In this document: one piece after another, positions 11,836 to 23,398 of the stretch
Position numbering within the stretch: the stretch's first letter is position 1
How the letters are laid out: the number at the start of each line of letters is the position of its first letter
Source: Ophiothrix spiculata
Taxonomy: Eukaryota; Echinodermata; Ophiuroidea; Amphilepidida; Ophiotrichidae
NCBI GenBank assembly: GCA_000969725.1
Contig: JXSR01S043680.1
Length of the DNA stretch: 52,207 nucleotides
Strand: one strand, 5' to 3'
The notes under the pieces: model-generated
The model's database searches: none
What the model was told of the DNA's origin: nothing
What the model saw: the letters and a program-made list of their open reading frames with translations, nothing else
Made by a program: the position numbers and the translations under genes

Positions 11836-12500
11836 TACACTCTTAGAAGGCCGGTATCAAATATACGAGTAGTTTTCGGGATCATTTTATTTTGATCCTT
11901 TAAGGATCACTTTTGATCCAACGTGGATCGTTTTGATACTTTTTCGGATCAAAATATACAAATGGATCAAATTCACCAGGATCATTTTTGATCCTTTTTT
12001 AGGATCATTTTATTTTGATCCTTTTTGATTACAATATCAAAGTTTTGATCCGTATTTCTGGTTTACTTTGATACGGAAAGGATGAACTCATATTTGATAC
12101 CGCGTTTGGATCCAACGTGATCTTTTGTTTCATATAAATTACAACCCATATCCACTACATAGCCGGGAATGTATACAATGGTATATAAATACGATGATTT
12201 CATCACACTTGAGAACTGCCTGTTCTGTGGCCAAGTGGTTAGAGCGTTGGTCATTATAATTGGTAATTAAACGTGGTGCACATGCGGCGTGGGTTCAAAC
12301 CCTGCTAGGGTCATTTCAGTGAGATGTTTTTAGGCATATCTTTTTTATAAGAAATATTTGATCCTTTTTTCGGATCAAGAATTTTGATCCTTATTTTTGG
12401 ATCACTTTGATCCTTAAAGGGTAAGCTCATATTTGATCCTAAAAAGGATCAAAATTGATCCTTTTTGTCTCATATTTGATCCTTCCTTTCTAAGAGTGTA
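11836..12500. mobile_element. 665-bp TA-site element packed with GATCC motifs
   Basis: TIR TACACTCTTAGAAGG on the left; the right end reads TACACTCTTAGAAAGG. TA at 11834-11835 and 12501-12502 is the TSD. Unit B has the unoccupied site near 22485. More than 20 GGATCAAAA / TTTTGATCC words in both orientations fill 11879-12060 and 12358-12485. A tRNA-like block sits between these arms. A TA target fits mariner/Tc1-like transposition; there is no transposase frame. Confidence 0.85.
12222..12317 (+). repeat. tRNA-like sequence inside the GATCC element
   Basis: A box A-like TGGCCAAGTGG followed by TTAGAGC at 12228-12244, and a box B-like GGGTTCAAACCC at 12291-12302. The spacing between boxes is near that of a tRNA with a long variable region, but the anticodon arm is not convincing. 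It is probably a decayed tRNA or SINE head caught within the DNA element. Confidence 0.5.
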
Positions 12501-12886
12501 TAGTCGAAATACCTCCGTTGGTTTTTTTTGGTTGTTGTTTTTTCAGTTTAAAAAATATATTTGTTTTAGAAGGCAGCGTAAAAGATTACTTTCCCTTTTT
12601 ACATGTATTTCTTGCATGAACACGAAGTTTTACTACAAACAAGAATAACATCAAATTTTTTAAAATTAAAGTGTCCCGATTTCTTATTTATTTGTTCAAT
12701 GTGGTACAAGCCAAAAAAATGTAAGTCTGCTCACTGGATTTGTATTAATATTGGTTTGTGAAAATCATTTTGGAAATAGGTTTTTTGTTAGTGTAAGAAA
12801 ATCGTTATTTGGGAGGTGTGTATTTATGTTGACGGTACTTTCGACAATGATAAAAGCTGATTGAGATAAACTTCCAATTAAATATA

Positions 12887-13316
12887 CCACGTGTATCAAA
12901 AAAAATTGTGCACGGATTAAAACTGATTTTGACCTTGATAAAAGCACCAAATCATAATTTACTTGTTATTTTAGTAAAGCTTTCAAATGCAGAACAAATT
13001 ATAGAAATCGGATGAAAAATAAAAAAGATATGACCAATTTTGTGAGTACTTTTAGCTTTTATTATAATGCCATAACCCGTAATTGTGATATGTAATATCT
13101 TGCTTAACTGTGTAAATCCCATTGGAATGAAAGAAAAAGACAGGTACTTACAAAATTGGTCATATCTTTTTTATTTTTCATCCGATTTCCATCATTTTTT
13201 CTTCATTTGAAAGCTTATTAAATTTGCTTTACTACAAGAACAAAATTATGATTTGGTGCTTTTATCAAGGTCAAAATCAATTTTAATCCGTGCACAATTT
13301 TTTTTGATACACGTGG
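12887..13316. mobile_element. 430-bp hairpin element, TA site, copy in unit A
   Basis: Ends CCACGTGTATCAAAAAAA and its complement, flanked by TA at 12885-12886 and 13317-13318. Unit B has the empty site near 22877. The inverted arms continue almost to the centre (GGATGAAAAATAAAAAAGAT near 13010 and its complement near 13170), so the element is one long foldback of about 190-bp arms. A sister copy is at 29171-29618 in unit C, at a different position of the unit. Confidence 0.88.
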
Positions 13317-14106
13317 TATTCGGCTTATGAAGACGGAAATAACTAAAACCTGACTCTGGTTGTTCGATGAAAGGACTGGCATTTGCTGGACAGGTCATAT
13401 CGCAAGCAATAAAGGTGGTACGCACAATTCTCTTCTTTAACAGGATATGGCAAAGGCCAACAAACTGTGTGAAGACTTGATAAAATTCGATTTTTTTTCC
13501 AAAGAAGCATGTTGTACATTTACTCTATTAGCTTCTTTCTCTGCTTCTTTCATAAAAAACTACCGCTTGATCGTTATTGATCACTATTGCAGCCATTAAA
13601 ATATTATGATGCAGTTGTACTAGTGTGTCCCAATAAAAAATTGTGCAACTTGTAAAGCGCCCTCTATGACAAAACCAAAATGCTAGTTTGTAATGGCATA
13701 TCATTGTAAAGGAAAAACTCCAAGCTTTCAAATAGCTTTTAAATTCTGTTCAATTTGCTTATTCCATTGTCGAGATATGTCTAGTTAAATGCAGAGGTGA
13801 AAAATCACAATTATCTCACTTTTTACGGAAGAGGATTGACCATTTTGATTAAGAAAATATGAGGTTTATCCCTGTTATTGAAATTAAAGCAATACTACGA
13901 AGTGTTAAAATGAAGCGCCCCTGTCACCCATGATTTTTTATTTTTTTTAGCTTATTGGTTATTGTAGATATAAATACCCTCCAAACAATTTGGCTTAAAT
14001 GAGCTTACTTTTTTTGTTGTTGTTATGGCCATTTGTTGAATTAAATTCGGGATCCCGAATTTGATTCCACGTGTATTATTATTGGAAAGCACAATCGTGC
14101 TCTTTT

Positions 14107-14614
14107 ACCCTGCCAAAGACTTTGACAGGGTATTGTTTTTCACGTGTTTCTTACTTCTTTCTTTCTTTCCTTCTGGCAACACTTTGATGTCTCATAACTC
14201 TGGCATACAATGACCGATTTACATTCAACTTGGGTGAAGGGACCAGGGTCACCTCCCATTTATGTCACATGACCCCTGACCCCTCAAAGGTCACGTAGGC
14301 GTCACGGGGTCAAAAACTTGATTTTCACGAAAAAAGTTTAAACTCATGTACATTACATGCTATGGTCATGAAATTTGGGGACATGAAACCTCTTGACATT
14401 GTCCACAAAAGGTATGGGGTGACGAAAATACCTGGGGTCATGTGGGGTCACAGGGGTCAAAAAAGGTCAAATTATTTAAAAAATCATTAAAAATCAGTAA
14501 CTTCCTAGTGCAGGGTGGTATAATTATTCTACTTGCACAGATAGATTGGCAAAAATATACTGAACAAATCTTGGTGACCTTTGACCCCAAAGGTCAAAGT
14601 TCATGGGTCAAAGG
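14107..14614 (+). repeat. AGGTCA/GGGTCA-rich repeat, cut by gap
   Basis: Starts with a near-palindrome (CCCTGCCAAAG then CTTTGACAGGG). A T/C-rich tract follows, then many GGTCA, GGGTCA and TGACCC words, including AAAGGTCAAAGTTCA at 14589-14603. Absent from the equivalent place in unit C (near 33750), so it is an insertion into the mariner-like element. The right end is lost in the gap. No coding capacity. Confidence 0.65.
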
Positions 14615-15564
14615 NNNNNNNNNNNNNNNNNNNNNNNNNNNNNNNNNNNNNNNNNNNNNNNNNNNNNNNNNNNNNNNNNNNNNNNNNNNNNNNNNNNNNN
14701 NNNNNNNNNNNNNNNNNNNNNNNNNNNNNNNNNNNNNNNNNNNNNNNNNNNNNNNNNNNNNNNNNNNNNNNNNNNNNNNNNNNNNNNNNNNNNNNNNNNN
14801 NNNNNNNNNNNNNNNNNNNNNNNNNNNNNNNNNNNNNNNNNNNNNNNNNNNNNNNNNNNNNNNNNNNNNNNNNNNNNNNNNNNNNNNNNNNNNNNNNNNN
14901 NNNNNNNNNNNNNNNNNNNNNNNNNNNNNNNNNNNNNNNNNNNNNNNNNNNNNNNNNNNNNNNNNNNNNNNNNNNNNNNNNNNNNNNNNNNNNNNNNNNN
15001 NNNNNNNNNNNNNNNNNNNNNNNNNNNNNNNNNNNNNNNNNNNNNNNNNNNNNNNNNNNNNNNNNNNNNNNNNNNNNNNNNNNNNNNNNNNNNNNNNNNN
15101 NNNNNNNNNNNNNNNNNNNNNNNNNNNNNNNNNNNNNNNNNNNNNNNNNNNNNNNNNNNNNNNNNNNNNNNNNNNNNNNNNNNNNNNNNNNNNNNNNNNN
15201 NNNNNNNNNNNNNNNNNNNNNNNNNNNNNNNNNNNNNNNNNNNNNNNNNNNNNNNNNNNNNNNNNNNNNNNNNNNNNNNNNNNNNNNNNNNNNNNNNNNN
15301 NNNNNNNNNNNNNNNNNNNNNNNNNNNNNNNNNNNNNNNNNNNNNNNNNNNNNNNNNNNNNNNNNNNNNNNNNNNNNNNNNNNNNNNNNNNNNNNNNNNN
15401 NNNNNNNNNNNNNNNNNNNNNNNNNNNNNNNNNNNNNNNNNNNNNNNNNNNNNNNNNNNNNNNNNNNNNNNNNNNNNNNNNNNNNNNNNNNNNNNNNNNN
15501 NNNNNNNNNNNNNNNNNNNNNNNNNNNNNNNNNNNNNNNNNNNNNNNNNNNNNNNNNNNNNNNN
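14615..15564. other. Assembly gap 1 (950 N)
   Basis: Run of N. Frames drawn across it are artefacts. It falls inside the mariner-like element of unit A, just after an AGGTCA-rich repeat, a plausible cause of assembly failure. Confidence 0.99.
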
Positions 15565-16599
15565 TATTTAGTATCAAGGAACACATACCAAATTGTGTTA
15601 AATCTGATGATGTGTTACGTATTTGTAATGTCATCAATCATGATAAATAATTCTGCACAAAACCAATTTCCACTATCTCCTGTTCTTTTACACAATCAAT
15701 GTGTTAAAAGCTGTTTTTCGTTAACCAGGCTAAAACTAGTAATATTTACATTTGATATGTTTCAATTAAACAAATGAAAAACATAATTAACACTAATGAA
15801 ATCAAAATTGTATCATATTATCCTCTAAAATTTTTGCTGAAATTCGTAATTTTGCAGAATTGTTAAACCGCCATATTTCATGATGTTATATAAATGCACT
15901 GTCTTTACCGATTGTAATTATTTTAGTAAGTATAGAAGGGGGAGACGATAAATTGTCTAACATTACCAAATAAAACTACTTCACAGTTGTTGATTTTCAA
16001 GTTCAAGGACAAACATATTCATCTCCTTGATTTTCATGCACGGCTTTCTTTCCTAATATATTAAAGTTGCACAATTGTGATTGTTCACTTCTGCATATAA
16101 TCGAAACTGAAATAAGTAAATTGATCAGAATAAGCGGCATTTGAATGCCTGGAGTTTTTCCCTTTTTTTCCTTCCAATTATATATCATTTTTTCAAACTA
16201 TTGGTATGGTTTTGCCACAGATGGCGCTTTTCAGCTTGCACAATTTTTATTTAGACACACTGCATGTATGTAATGTTTTATAAACTAATATTATCAAGGT
16301 CAATTTGGCAAGACAAAGGTGATTTCTTGCAAAACTTAGTACTTAACTATACATGTAATGAAAAAATGAAAACATACTAATATGGTTACTATGGAAATGG
16401 CGGGCATATCGGTTTTGCTTAGTGTTACTCTTGCGTGCAGTATTAGATAATGTACTTTGCTGTGTTGAAATTAGGCTTTGAAAAAATGAAAACATTTCGA
16501 GAAAAAAAGCGCGATTGCATAATACGGAGATGATATAATCTTGCCAAAACTTTGTAAATCGGCCCAAGAGCCGCGCGCTTTTATATTCCACAAAATTTC

Positions 16600-17640
16600 T
16601 TGATTGCTTTATGAAATTAGTTATTTATACCTTATCGAATTTTATCAAATTCTGATTACTAGAAATAGTTCAAACTCTGCTTACAAACCTAAAATCACAA
16701 AATGGTCGAAAAGATCATTTTAAATCTTAAAACATTATCTTTATTTTAAAAAATAGTCAAAAAGGATAATTAAAAGAATAGAGTTTATAAATCCTGTAAA
16801 ATAAAGTATGCCCTATGTTGTTCGCTGTGATTATCGTGCCAGACTGACTTTATATATGTCGTTTTGTAAACAAACATTCACGAGTGATAGTTAAAATTAA
16901 ATCTCTGATTTTCATCAGCCCTTTAAGAAGTAAAATACACCCTAAAGTTCCTAAACATTTACACGAAATGACAGCTTTACAATGTATACATTATATCTTA
17001 AGCTTGAATGTCATGTTACTGTCATTTCTGATCATGCAATAACTTTCGGTTAGTTACTTTACTGATTGGGTAAATTCTCTGGTTAAGGTGCGTTTACATT
17101 GCGACGTATTGGGGGTAACGACAAGCAACGTAGACCTGCGAATTGCAGTTTTGAATTTTACGCCGGTCCTCGTTAGTTAAAGTCAGTTCACGTTGGCACA
17201 CGCCTCTAACCTACGCAGGTTGACGTTACTATCGGTCGCTTTCAGTTACAAGTTTTAAAATGTTGGGATGACATAGAATACGATTTGATGTCGTTGAGAT
17301 CTCGTTTGCCACCTCAACCCTCAGTTCTTTGACGTTTCCATACCGGTTGTAGCAGTCTGTATTCGTTTAGAGGTCGTCACAATTCGTTGGTAATCGTTGT
17401 CAACAACAGTGTGTTGCAGGGATGTGTTTAGGAATGATTGTACCACCCGCACAAACTTCAAGTCGCGTTTCTGTTGTCGTGACCAGTCGATAGCATTCGT
17501 TCCTTTACGTCAGCCTTGGTCAGTATTTGCCGCCTCACTACGTTGCTTACAGTTGTTCGTCGACACGAAGTTGTCACCCAACGTCAAGCCAATCTCTCAA
17601 TTTATTAGTAAATCTGCGTTTCTTTCAGCACCTTTTATTG
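16600..17640. other. Junction A/B, no gene seen
   Basis: 16860-16990 is a diverged echo of 5340-5470 and 18530-18640 (CAAACAAA, TAGTTAAA, TTTACACGA words). 17090-17610 is a less AT-rich stretch beginning AAGGTGCGTTTACATTGCGA that looks like one end of another repeat, but no matching inverted end was found. The long frame from 17397 has no coding signature. Confidence 0.4.
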
Positions 17641-17772
17641 GAGATTTCAAAGCAACGGTCAATCTCGAGATCGGAATGAAAACAGAACAAACATTATTAA
17701 ACCTGTCAAACACCATTGACCTATTCTGTATGCCCTGGTCCTGCTGTTTGCTGTGCTGGTTGTCCTACACTA

Positions 17773-18023
17773 AGGGCGAAATCATACTCGGCTTCCAAAC
17801 AAAATTTTTCCTACCAAACATTTGGTCGTGACGTCACCAAATATTTGCCATCGAACTTAAAGTATGAACGGGTAGCAAACATTTGGTCCTATGTATATGG
17901 CAATTCAATAGCATGTGCAATCTAGCGCGAAATTTTCTTTGGTCTCAACTCGGTGTTGAAGTTATTTTGTTTGGAGTCACTCGTCATTTTGACGTTGTTT
18001 GGAAGCCGAGTATGTTTTCGGCT
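17773..18023. mobile_element. 251-bp TA-site TIR element, unit B
   Basis: TIRs begin AGGGCGAAATCATACTCGG and, from the right, AGCCGAAAACATACTCGG, both continuing CTTCCAAACA. TA at 17771-17772 and 18024-18025. Unit C carries the simple CACTAACTAT site near 26541. Non-coding. Confidence 0.85.
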
Positions 18024-19602
18024 TAACTATATGTGACCGTTCATCTCAAACGAGCCGTAAATACAGCAAGCTTCATTTTGCGCTACAGGTGAAAATACTC
18101 GTCATGATCGTAATTTGCCGAAATTGATTTTGACAGATTCACAATACTTGTGCTTACTTCAAAACACCAGCAAAGTTTAATTTCAAGACAATTATCAGAA
18201 ATATGAAATTATTAATTACATTTTGAAAGCGATAAATAGAAAATATAGGGATTACTATTCTATGAACACGTTTATCTCGCTTATACATTTTACTCCCCGA
18301 AAACCTTTGACGGACCATAACTTGACTTCTGGAAATCGAGTGAAGTTTATTGAGTATCTATTTTAATCTTAACAACTTGGTCTTTGTAAATATTTATTTT
18401 AAAAAGTTAAAATGACAAATGGCTGCATTTACGGCTGTTTGTGGATGGACGGTCACACACTACCTGCCCTACACTGACTATAATAATTCTAAGAAATACA
18501 GATTATTTCATGTATTTGAGGTACGGTTTACAAACAAATGCTGACAAGCGGTAGTTAAATTTAGCTCAATTTTCATCGGTCCGTTCTTAGAGTTTGTAAA
18601 CGTTTACACGATATGACACCATTATCCTTTGTACGATATTTAAAAAAAAACTTAGTTGTCATCTTAATGCTGTTTCTGATCATGTAATAACTTATCTCTG
18701 GAAAGCCTTAAAATATTACGCTTAACAATTTTAAATATTTATTTGTGCGTTGTGCGTGATTTTAAATTAACCATTGCATGAATGATTTAACTGCCATGTT
18801 CAAGTGAATTTTAATAACGATAAAAAGAAAGATTTGCTCACACTATGTATTACAAACGGAGACTTACGAATGTGAGTCATGGGCGTAAAGCAACAACGGT
18901 AGACTGTTTACTACGACAGCCTGTGGTGGCTAGCAAATTAGTCAGGTTCAAGTAACACACGATAACTGGCGGTACATTCAATTGGAAATCCACATCGACC
19001 CCCTTTTTGCCGCCAGGATCATTGATTTTAAACCTAAACAAAAAAGCCACCATGAGTCACAATGTATATGACATACACACTATGGAATTGGGACTTACCC
19101 GTATATTTTAAATAATTCTTCAAACAATAAAAGACACACCAACGATTTGCAATTAACCAACAAAAAAACTTTTCTGACCAAGGAATAAGAGCAAACGGCT
19201 TTCTGCTATGAATTAATGATAGAAATTTGGATGAAAGTTGTTATCTTGGGAAATTTATTATTATCTATCTTATTTTCTATCAAATTCATTAATTTTTCAC
19301 TTTTGATAATAGAATGTATGCACGCAATAAATATGTTAACTATGTTATGGTTGAATGAGTAGGTTAAGGACAATACTCAATAACACTTTATTAAAAGGGA
19401 AATTGAAAAAGTGCTAAATCTACTAAATTTAGGTCCAATTATTCAAAAATCGTATGTTTTTGCCCAAAATTTTCGATATTTTGCCACTAATATGTTTTGT
19501 GAAGAAATGCTCTCATTTGCGACTTTAGTACGAATTTGGAAAATTTTGGGGAAAAAAACACATCAAAATACCACATTTTTGCAAAGTGAAACATATGAAA
19601 GG

Positions 19603-19852
19603 CCCGGGGGGGGCACTGACCTAGAAAGGTAATACGGGTAGACCCCCATTTCAAGCAAAATTTCGGAAATTTTTGCTCCCAGAGCTCAAATTTTGCCCGT
19701 CGGAAAAACTAGTTCTGAAGGGCCATTTTTTGGTCTTTTCAGTTCTCTAGACCCCCTTTTCAGAGTCAATCTTCCGTTCGCTAGACTAGGGTTTCAGATA
19801 TCGGGGCTGCACACCCCTACCAAAACCAAAGTTGAGTGCCCCCCCCCCCGGG
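19603..19852. mobile_element. 250-bp hAT-like element with G/C-run ends
   Basis: The exact 8-bp repeat ATGAAAGG (19595-19602 and 19853-19860) brackets ends CCCGGGGGGGGCACT and AGTGCCCCCCCCCCCGGG. Unit A has the single ATGAAAGG at about 8086-8093. An 8-bp TSD and short TIR are hAT hallmarks. Similar C-run ends at 5853-5870 and 6409-6424 suggest relatives in unit A. Confidence 0.85.
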
Positions 19853-20583
19853 ATGAAAGGACCAAATGAAATACCAGAGAGCCTGGTTTTGCTACCAGAA
19901 TTTGCGGTACGTCCTAATAACCCCTTTTATACTAAGAAGGGCCCCCCCTCTCCCCGGGGGAGTTTCAGGCAAGGGTCAAATCATAATTTATAAGATTTTC
20001 AATGTATACGAGTATAATCATGACCACCTCCATTCGATTTTCGATTTACGTAAAAGTGTGTAAACTTTGTAAAAATATGTATCAAAGTAATGACACATTT
20101 ATAAATATCTAACAAGGACAAATTTCTGTGAACAGTTTGCCATATATTGATACATGCATTACTTAAGTACATTCTTATGGGTTGGTGAATATGATTCAAT
20201 AACAACAATAAATACGTATAACGGAATTCAATAAAGAAAACAAATCAAACTCAACCATCGGGTTGAATTTCAATACGTTCGGTACACAACACATATTTGC
20301 TGTATTCAATAAGACGTTTTGATTTGTCGGCTAATCTAGAAACAATCTCGTTACACTTGCTATTCCTTGAAGCGACAGGAATCCTTCGTGTCCAGTTTCA
20401 TATTTTTCAATAACGCATTCTGCAGCGAGATATATGATACTAATACATACGCACTAGGTATGCAAATCTGATGACTGACTTCAATGGTTTATATAGATAA
20501 GTGACTCTTAACTTTATCTTACTATGTTGCACATATATAATGCAAATACCGGGGTTTGATCTTAAGATAGATACAAGATGCAA

Positions 20584-20900
20584 GGAGCTCGTGTGGTCTA
20601 GTGGAACAGTGCAGGACTCCGAATCATGAGGTTGCGAGTTCGAGCCCCGCTACGGCCAACGGGTTATGTCCTTGGGCAAGACATTTAATCCTGATTGCTT
20701 CGTCGACCCAAGCGCATTGGGGAGCTGTTAGGGGAATATTACGATCAAAGTTCCGATAGGTCTGCGTCTTAAGATTGCGATCTAGCTGAAGTAAAATGAG
20801 AGTGATGATTTCCTAATAACAGCGTAATAATAATGTCAAGGGCTATGATACTACGGTGAATAGCGCATATAAATACTGGTTATTATTATTATTATTATTG
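20584..20900 (+). mobile_element. tRNA-derived SINE, plus strand
   Basis: The head carries a box A-like TGGTCTAGTGG (20596-20606) and a box B-like GAGTTCGAGCCCC. The body contains CCTTGGGCAAGACATTTAAT and GCGCATATAAATACTGG, and the tail is a (TTA)n run at 20880-20899. This is the standard Pol III-driven SINE plan. It sits in unit B near where unit A carries the TTAA element, replacing part of the unit. TSDs are not clear. Confidence 0.85.
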
Positions 20901-21917
20901 AATATCCTTTCCATGTGCTTAAAAAAACCATGAAATTGACAAGTGTCACATTAGAATTAAAGCTTATTGATTTGTTGTGAAACAATTGAATAAAATAATT
21001 TAAACAGCTGACTTTTGGAGTGAGCTTTACTTCTTTTTAAGGGGGAATTTTACTATTTCATTCAGTTTTGCAAAAGAAGAATGAAAATTGCTTCAGATGA
21101 ATTGAATAAGAGAGTGACAACCCTTTTTTGAGTGATATTCACCTGACGTTCACTCCCACTCTTTTTTCACTCTCTCCGAGTGAAATTTCCGTGATTCCTC
21201 TCTTTTTCTATTATTATTTTGAGTGGCGTTTATTCGTATTTTTGGTAATAAATTAAGATTCATTCTTTTACATTGTTTAGTCGGCTTGCAGCGCCGACAA
21301 CTTGAAGCGACACGTTTCTACAAGACAGGTGACGTAGTTATACAAAAGACCTAAAAATCAGACCATAAGGTTTCTATTGATTTCTTTATTCTCTGTGGAA
21401 TCTAGCCTAGCTACTTAACTTATCTGTGTCGCACTGTGATCCCCATAGGTCAAATTACATTAACTTATGCAATTGCTGTGTTTAGCCAATCAGAAAAGCG
21501 ACAACATAAGGCTGGTTGAATTAAAATGCCATGAAAATCTCGATGACCAAAATACCCACATGAATCGAGATTGATGGTCAATGCAGTCTGGTCAAGTACT
21601 TTTGAAAGGACGTGACTACGTCTAGAGCAACACTTTTGAAATTGATTTTCACTTAAACTAAGCCCGCAAGGATTTGAAGACGAAAATGTTGGTATATTGC
21701 CTATTACCAAGTGGATGCACTATGAAAATTATGCGTTTTTTTACAGAAATAACTTGCCAGAAGCACGCCAATGCGCACTCTGATGGATGTAAGTGTTCAA
21801 GGCATTTGCGGTCGGGAATTTAGCAAATGTTGAAAGAAATAACATACATAACAAAATAAAAACGAGTCAATTAAAAATACCAAAAAATGCTGCGTCTGTG
21901 AGGTAGAAAGGGAATTT

Positions 21918-22440
21918 CTACTTGGGAAAAGGGAGTTTGAGACCCTTACTAAACTTATGGATGGTAGAACATGAGCGAAGAGACACTGGTAGAGAGTTCC
22001 ATAATCTTGGAACAATATCATAAAAAGTTTTATCGCCAAAGCGAATTTGGTACGAGGAATAGCGAGACCGAACCTATATTTCCAGATCTCAAACTAGCCC
22101 TATTTGGTGTGAACTTAATTAAATGTGACCAACATGAGTTTGATAATAATCTAAGACTTGAATGGTAGCCAATGTATCTGTCTGAGGAGATGTTCTGATG
22201 AGACATATCGTTGGTTCGGAAAATAATTCTGTCGATAGGGTCAGAAATGAATAATTCTGGGGAACATGGGGAAGGGATCAAAAGCTTCAGGAGGATTTGC
22301 AGTCGTTTTTCATGAACAACTTTGGTAAAAATATCCACAAAATGGGAATGTTAGGTATTGATGTTTGTGATACTTCCTGATCATCGCAAAGATCAATCCT
22401 TCACCAATCCTTCGGGAGATTTCCCAGATTCCTACATAGG
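21918..22440 (-). pseudogene. LINE reverse transcriptase 3' end, unit B
   Basis: Same remnant as at 11295-11760: RLWNSLPVSLRSC and a terminal FPK plus stop at 21918-21920 are readable. A 1-bp deletion after SLRS, shared with unit C but not A, shifts the frame, so the upstream part reads in another frame. In the part from the stop back to about 22040 it is almost identical to unit C. Confidence 0.82.
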
Positions 22441-23187
22441 TCAATATCAAGAATAGCTTACATCGTGTGTCGGGATATCGTGAATATATAGTCAAAATAC
22501 CTCCAATGTGTTTTTTTTTTTTTTTGGTTTAAAAATTTGATTGTTTTCCGAATACAGCGTAAAGGAATAATTTCCCTTTTTACATGTATTTCTTGCATGA
22601 AGACGAAGTTTTACTACAAACAAAAATAACATCACAATTTTTAAAATTAAAGTCTCGCGATATCTTATTTATTTGTTCAGTGTGGTACAAGCGAAAACAA
22701 TGTAAGTCTGCTCACTGGATTTGTATTAATATTGGTTTGTGAAAATCATTTTGGAAATAGTTTTTTTTAGTGTAAGAAAATAACCATTTGGGAGGTGTGT
22801 ATTTATGAAAGAAGCTATGTTGACGGTACTTTCAACAATGATAAAAGCTGATAGAGATAAACTTCCAATAAAATATATTCGGCTTATGAAGACGGAAATA
22901 ACTAAACCCTGACTCTGGTTGTTTGATAAAAGAACTAGCATTTGCTGGACAGGTCATATCGCAAGCAATAAAGGTGGTACGTACAATTCTCTTCTTTAAC
23001 AGGATATGGCAAAGGCCAACAACTGTGTGAAGACTTGATAAAATTCGATTTTTTTCCAAAGAAGCATGTTGTACATTTACTCTATTAGCTTCTTTCTCTG
23101 CTTCTTTCATAAAAAACTACCGCTTAGTCGTTATTGATCACCATTGCAGCCATAAGATTGCTTGTTATGATGCAGTCGTAATTTACA

Positions 23188-23212
23188 CAGTGTGTCCCAT
23201 TAAGAATTGTAT
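23188..23212 (+). mobile_element. Stub of the mariner-like TIR, end of unit B
   Basis: CAGTGTGTCCC followed by a short match to the left ends at 13620 and 33263, then an abrupt switch to unit C start. It marks the B/C junction. Confidence 0.6.
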
Positions 23213-23398
23213 AATTAAACAAACCATTTATGTCAAAGATGTTGACCTCAAAAGGCAGAATCTGAAAGTCGAGATATGAAGCTTTATAGTTAAAACATCG
23301 AATTTTGACACTTTGTTGAGGACTAACATGTCTAAAACCATTGTATAGTCACAAAGAATATACTATATCAAATTTTTAAAACGTTTATACTCACATCA

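Larger units (their letters stand above)
13620..16262 (+). mobile_element. Mariner-like TIR element, unit A copy (with gap)
   Basis: Left end AGTGTGTCCCAATAAAAAAT then TTGTGCAACTT; right end reads CAGTGTGTCTAAATAAAAAT then TTGTGCAAGCT. The TIR is about 60 bp. The uninterrupted sister copy in unit C (33263-34635, 1373 bp) has a clean TA TSD. Copy A is swollen by an AAGGTCA-type repeat and the first assembly gap. A 20-bp palindrome centred on GGGATCCC lies at 14043-14062. No transposase frame was recognised. Confidence 0.75.
1251..16600 (+). repeat. Triplicated unit, copy A
   Basis: Non-coding unit shared with copies B and C in the same orientation. Anchors: 1258-1685 matches 23215-23390 plus 24275-24515. 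4105-4399 matches 24709-24990. 4676-6260 matches 18240-19345 and 26765-27880. 7876-8812 matches 19365-20565 and 27890-29640. 9402-11835 and 12501-13620 match B and C. 13620-16600 matches 33263-34958. The copies are visibly diverged, with many substitutions and small indels. Copy A is the longest because it holds insertions at 4400, 4775, 6270-7875, 8813, 11836, 12887 and about 14107. The outer limits are approximate. Confidence 0.8.
16800..23212 (+). repeat. Triplicated unit, copy B
   Basis: Shortest copy. From 17641 it matches 26173 onward of unit C; from 18240 it also matches unit A. It stops at 23188-23212, a stub of the mariner-like TIR (CAGTGTGTCCC), and at 23213 the sequence jumps to the start of unit C. 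B therefore lacks the last 3 kb of A and the first 3 kb of C. Private insertions: 17773, 19603 and 20584. Confidence 0.75.

Noticed and set aside
14442..15777. Frames of 300-400 residues near 14.4-15.8 kb and 34.8-35.8 kb
   Set aside because: They are mostly runs of unknown residues across assembly gaps.
17397..17831. Plus-strand frame of 144 residues in unit B, sharing about 45 residues with a frame in unit C
   Set aside because: The shared part is just duplicated DNA. The differences between copies change amino acids freely, and the frame runs into an inserted TIR element.
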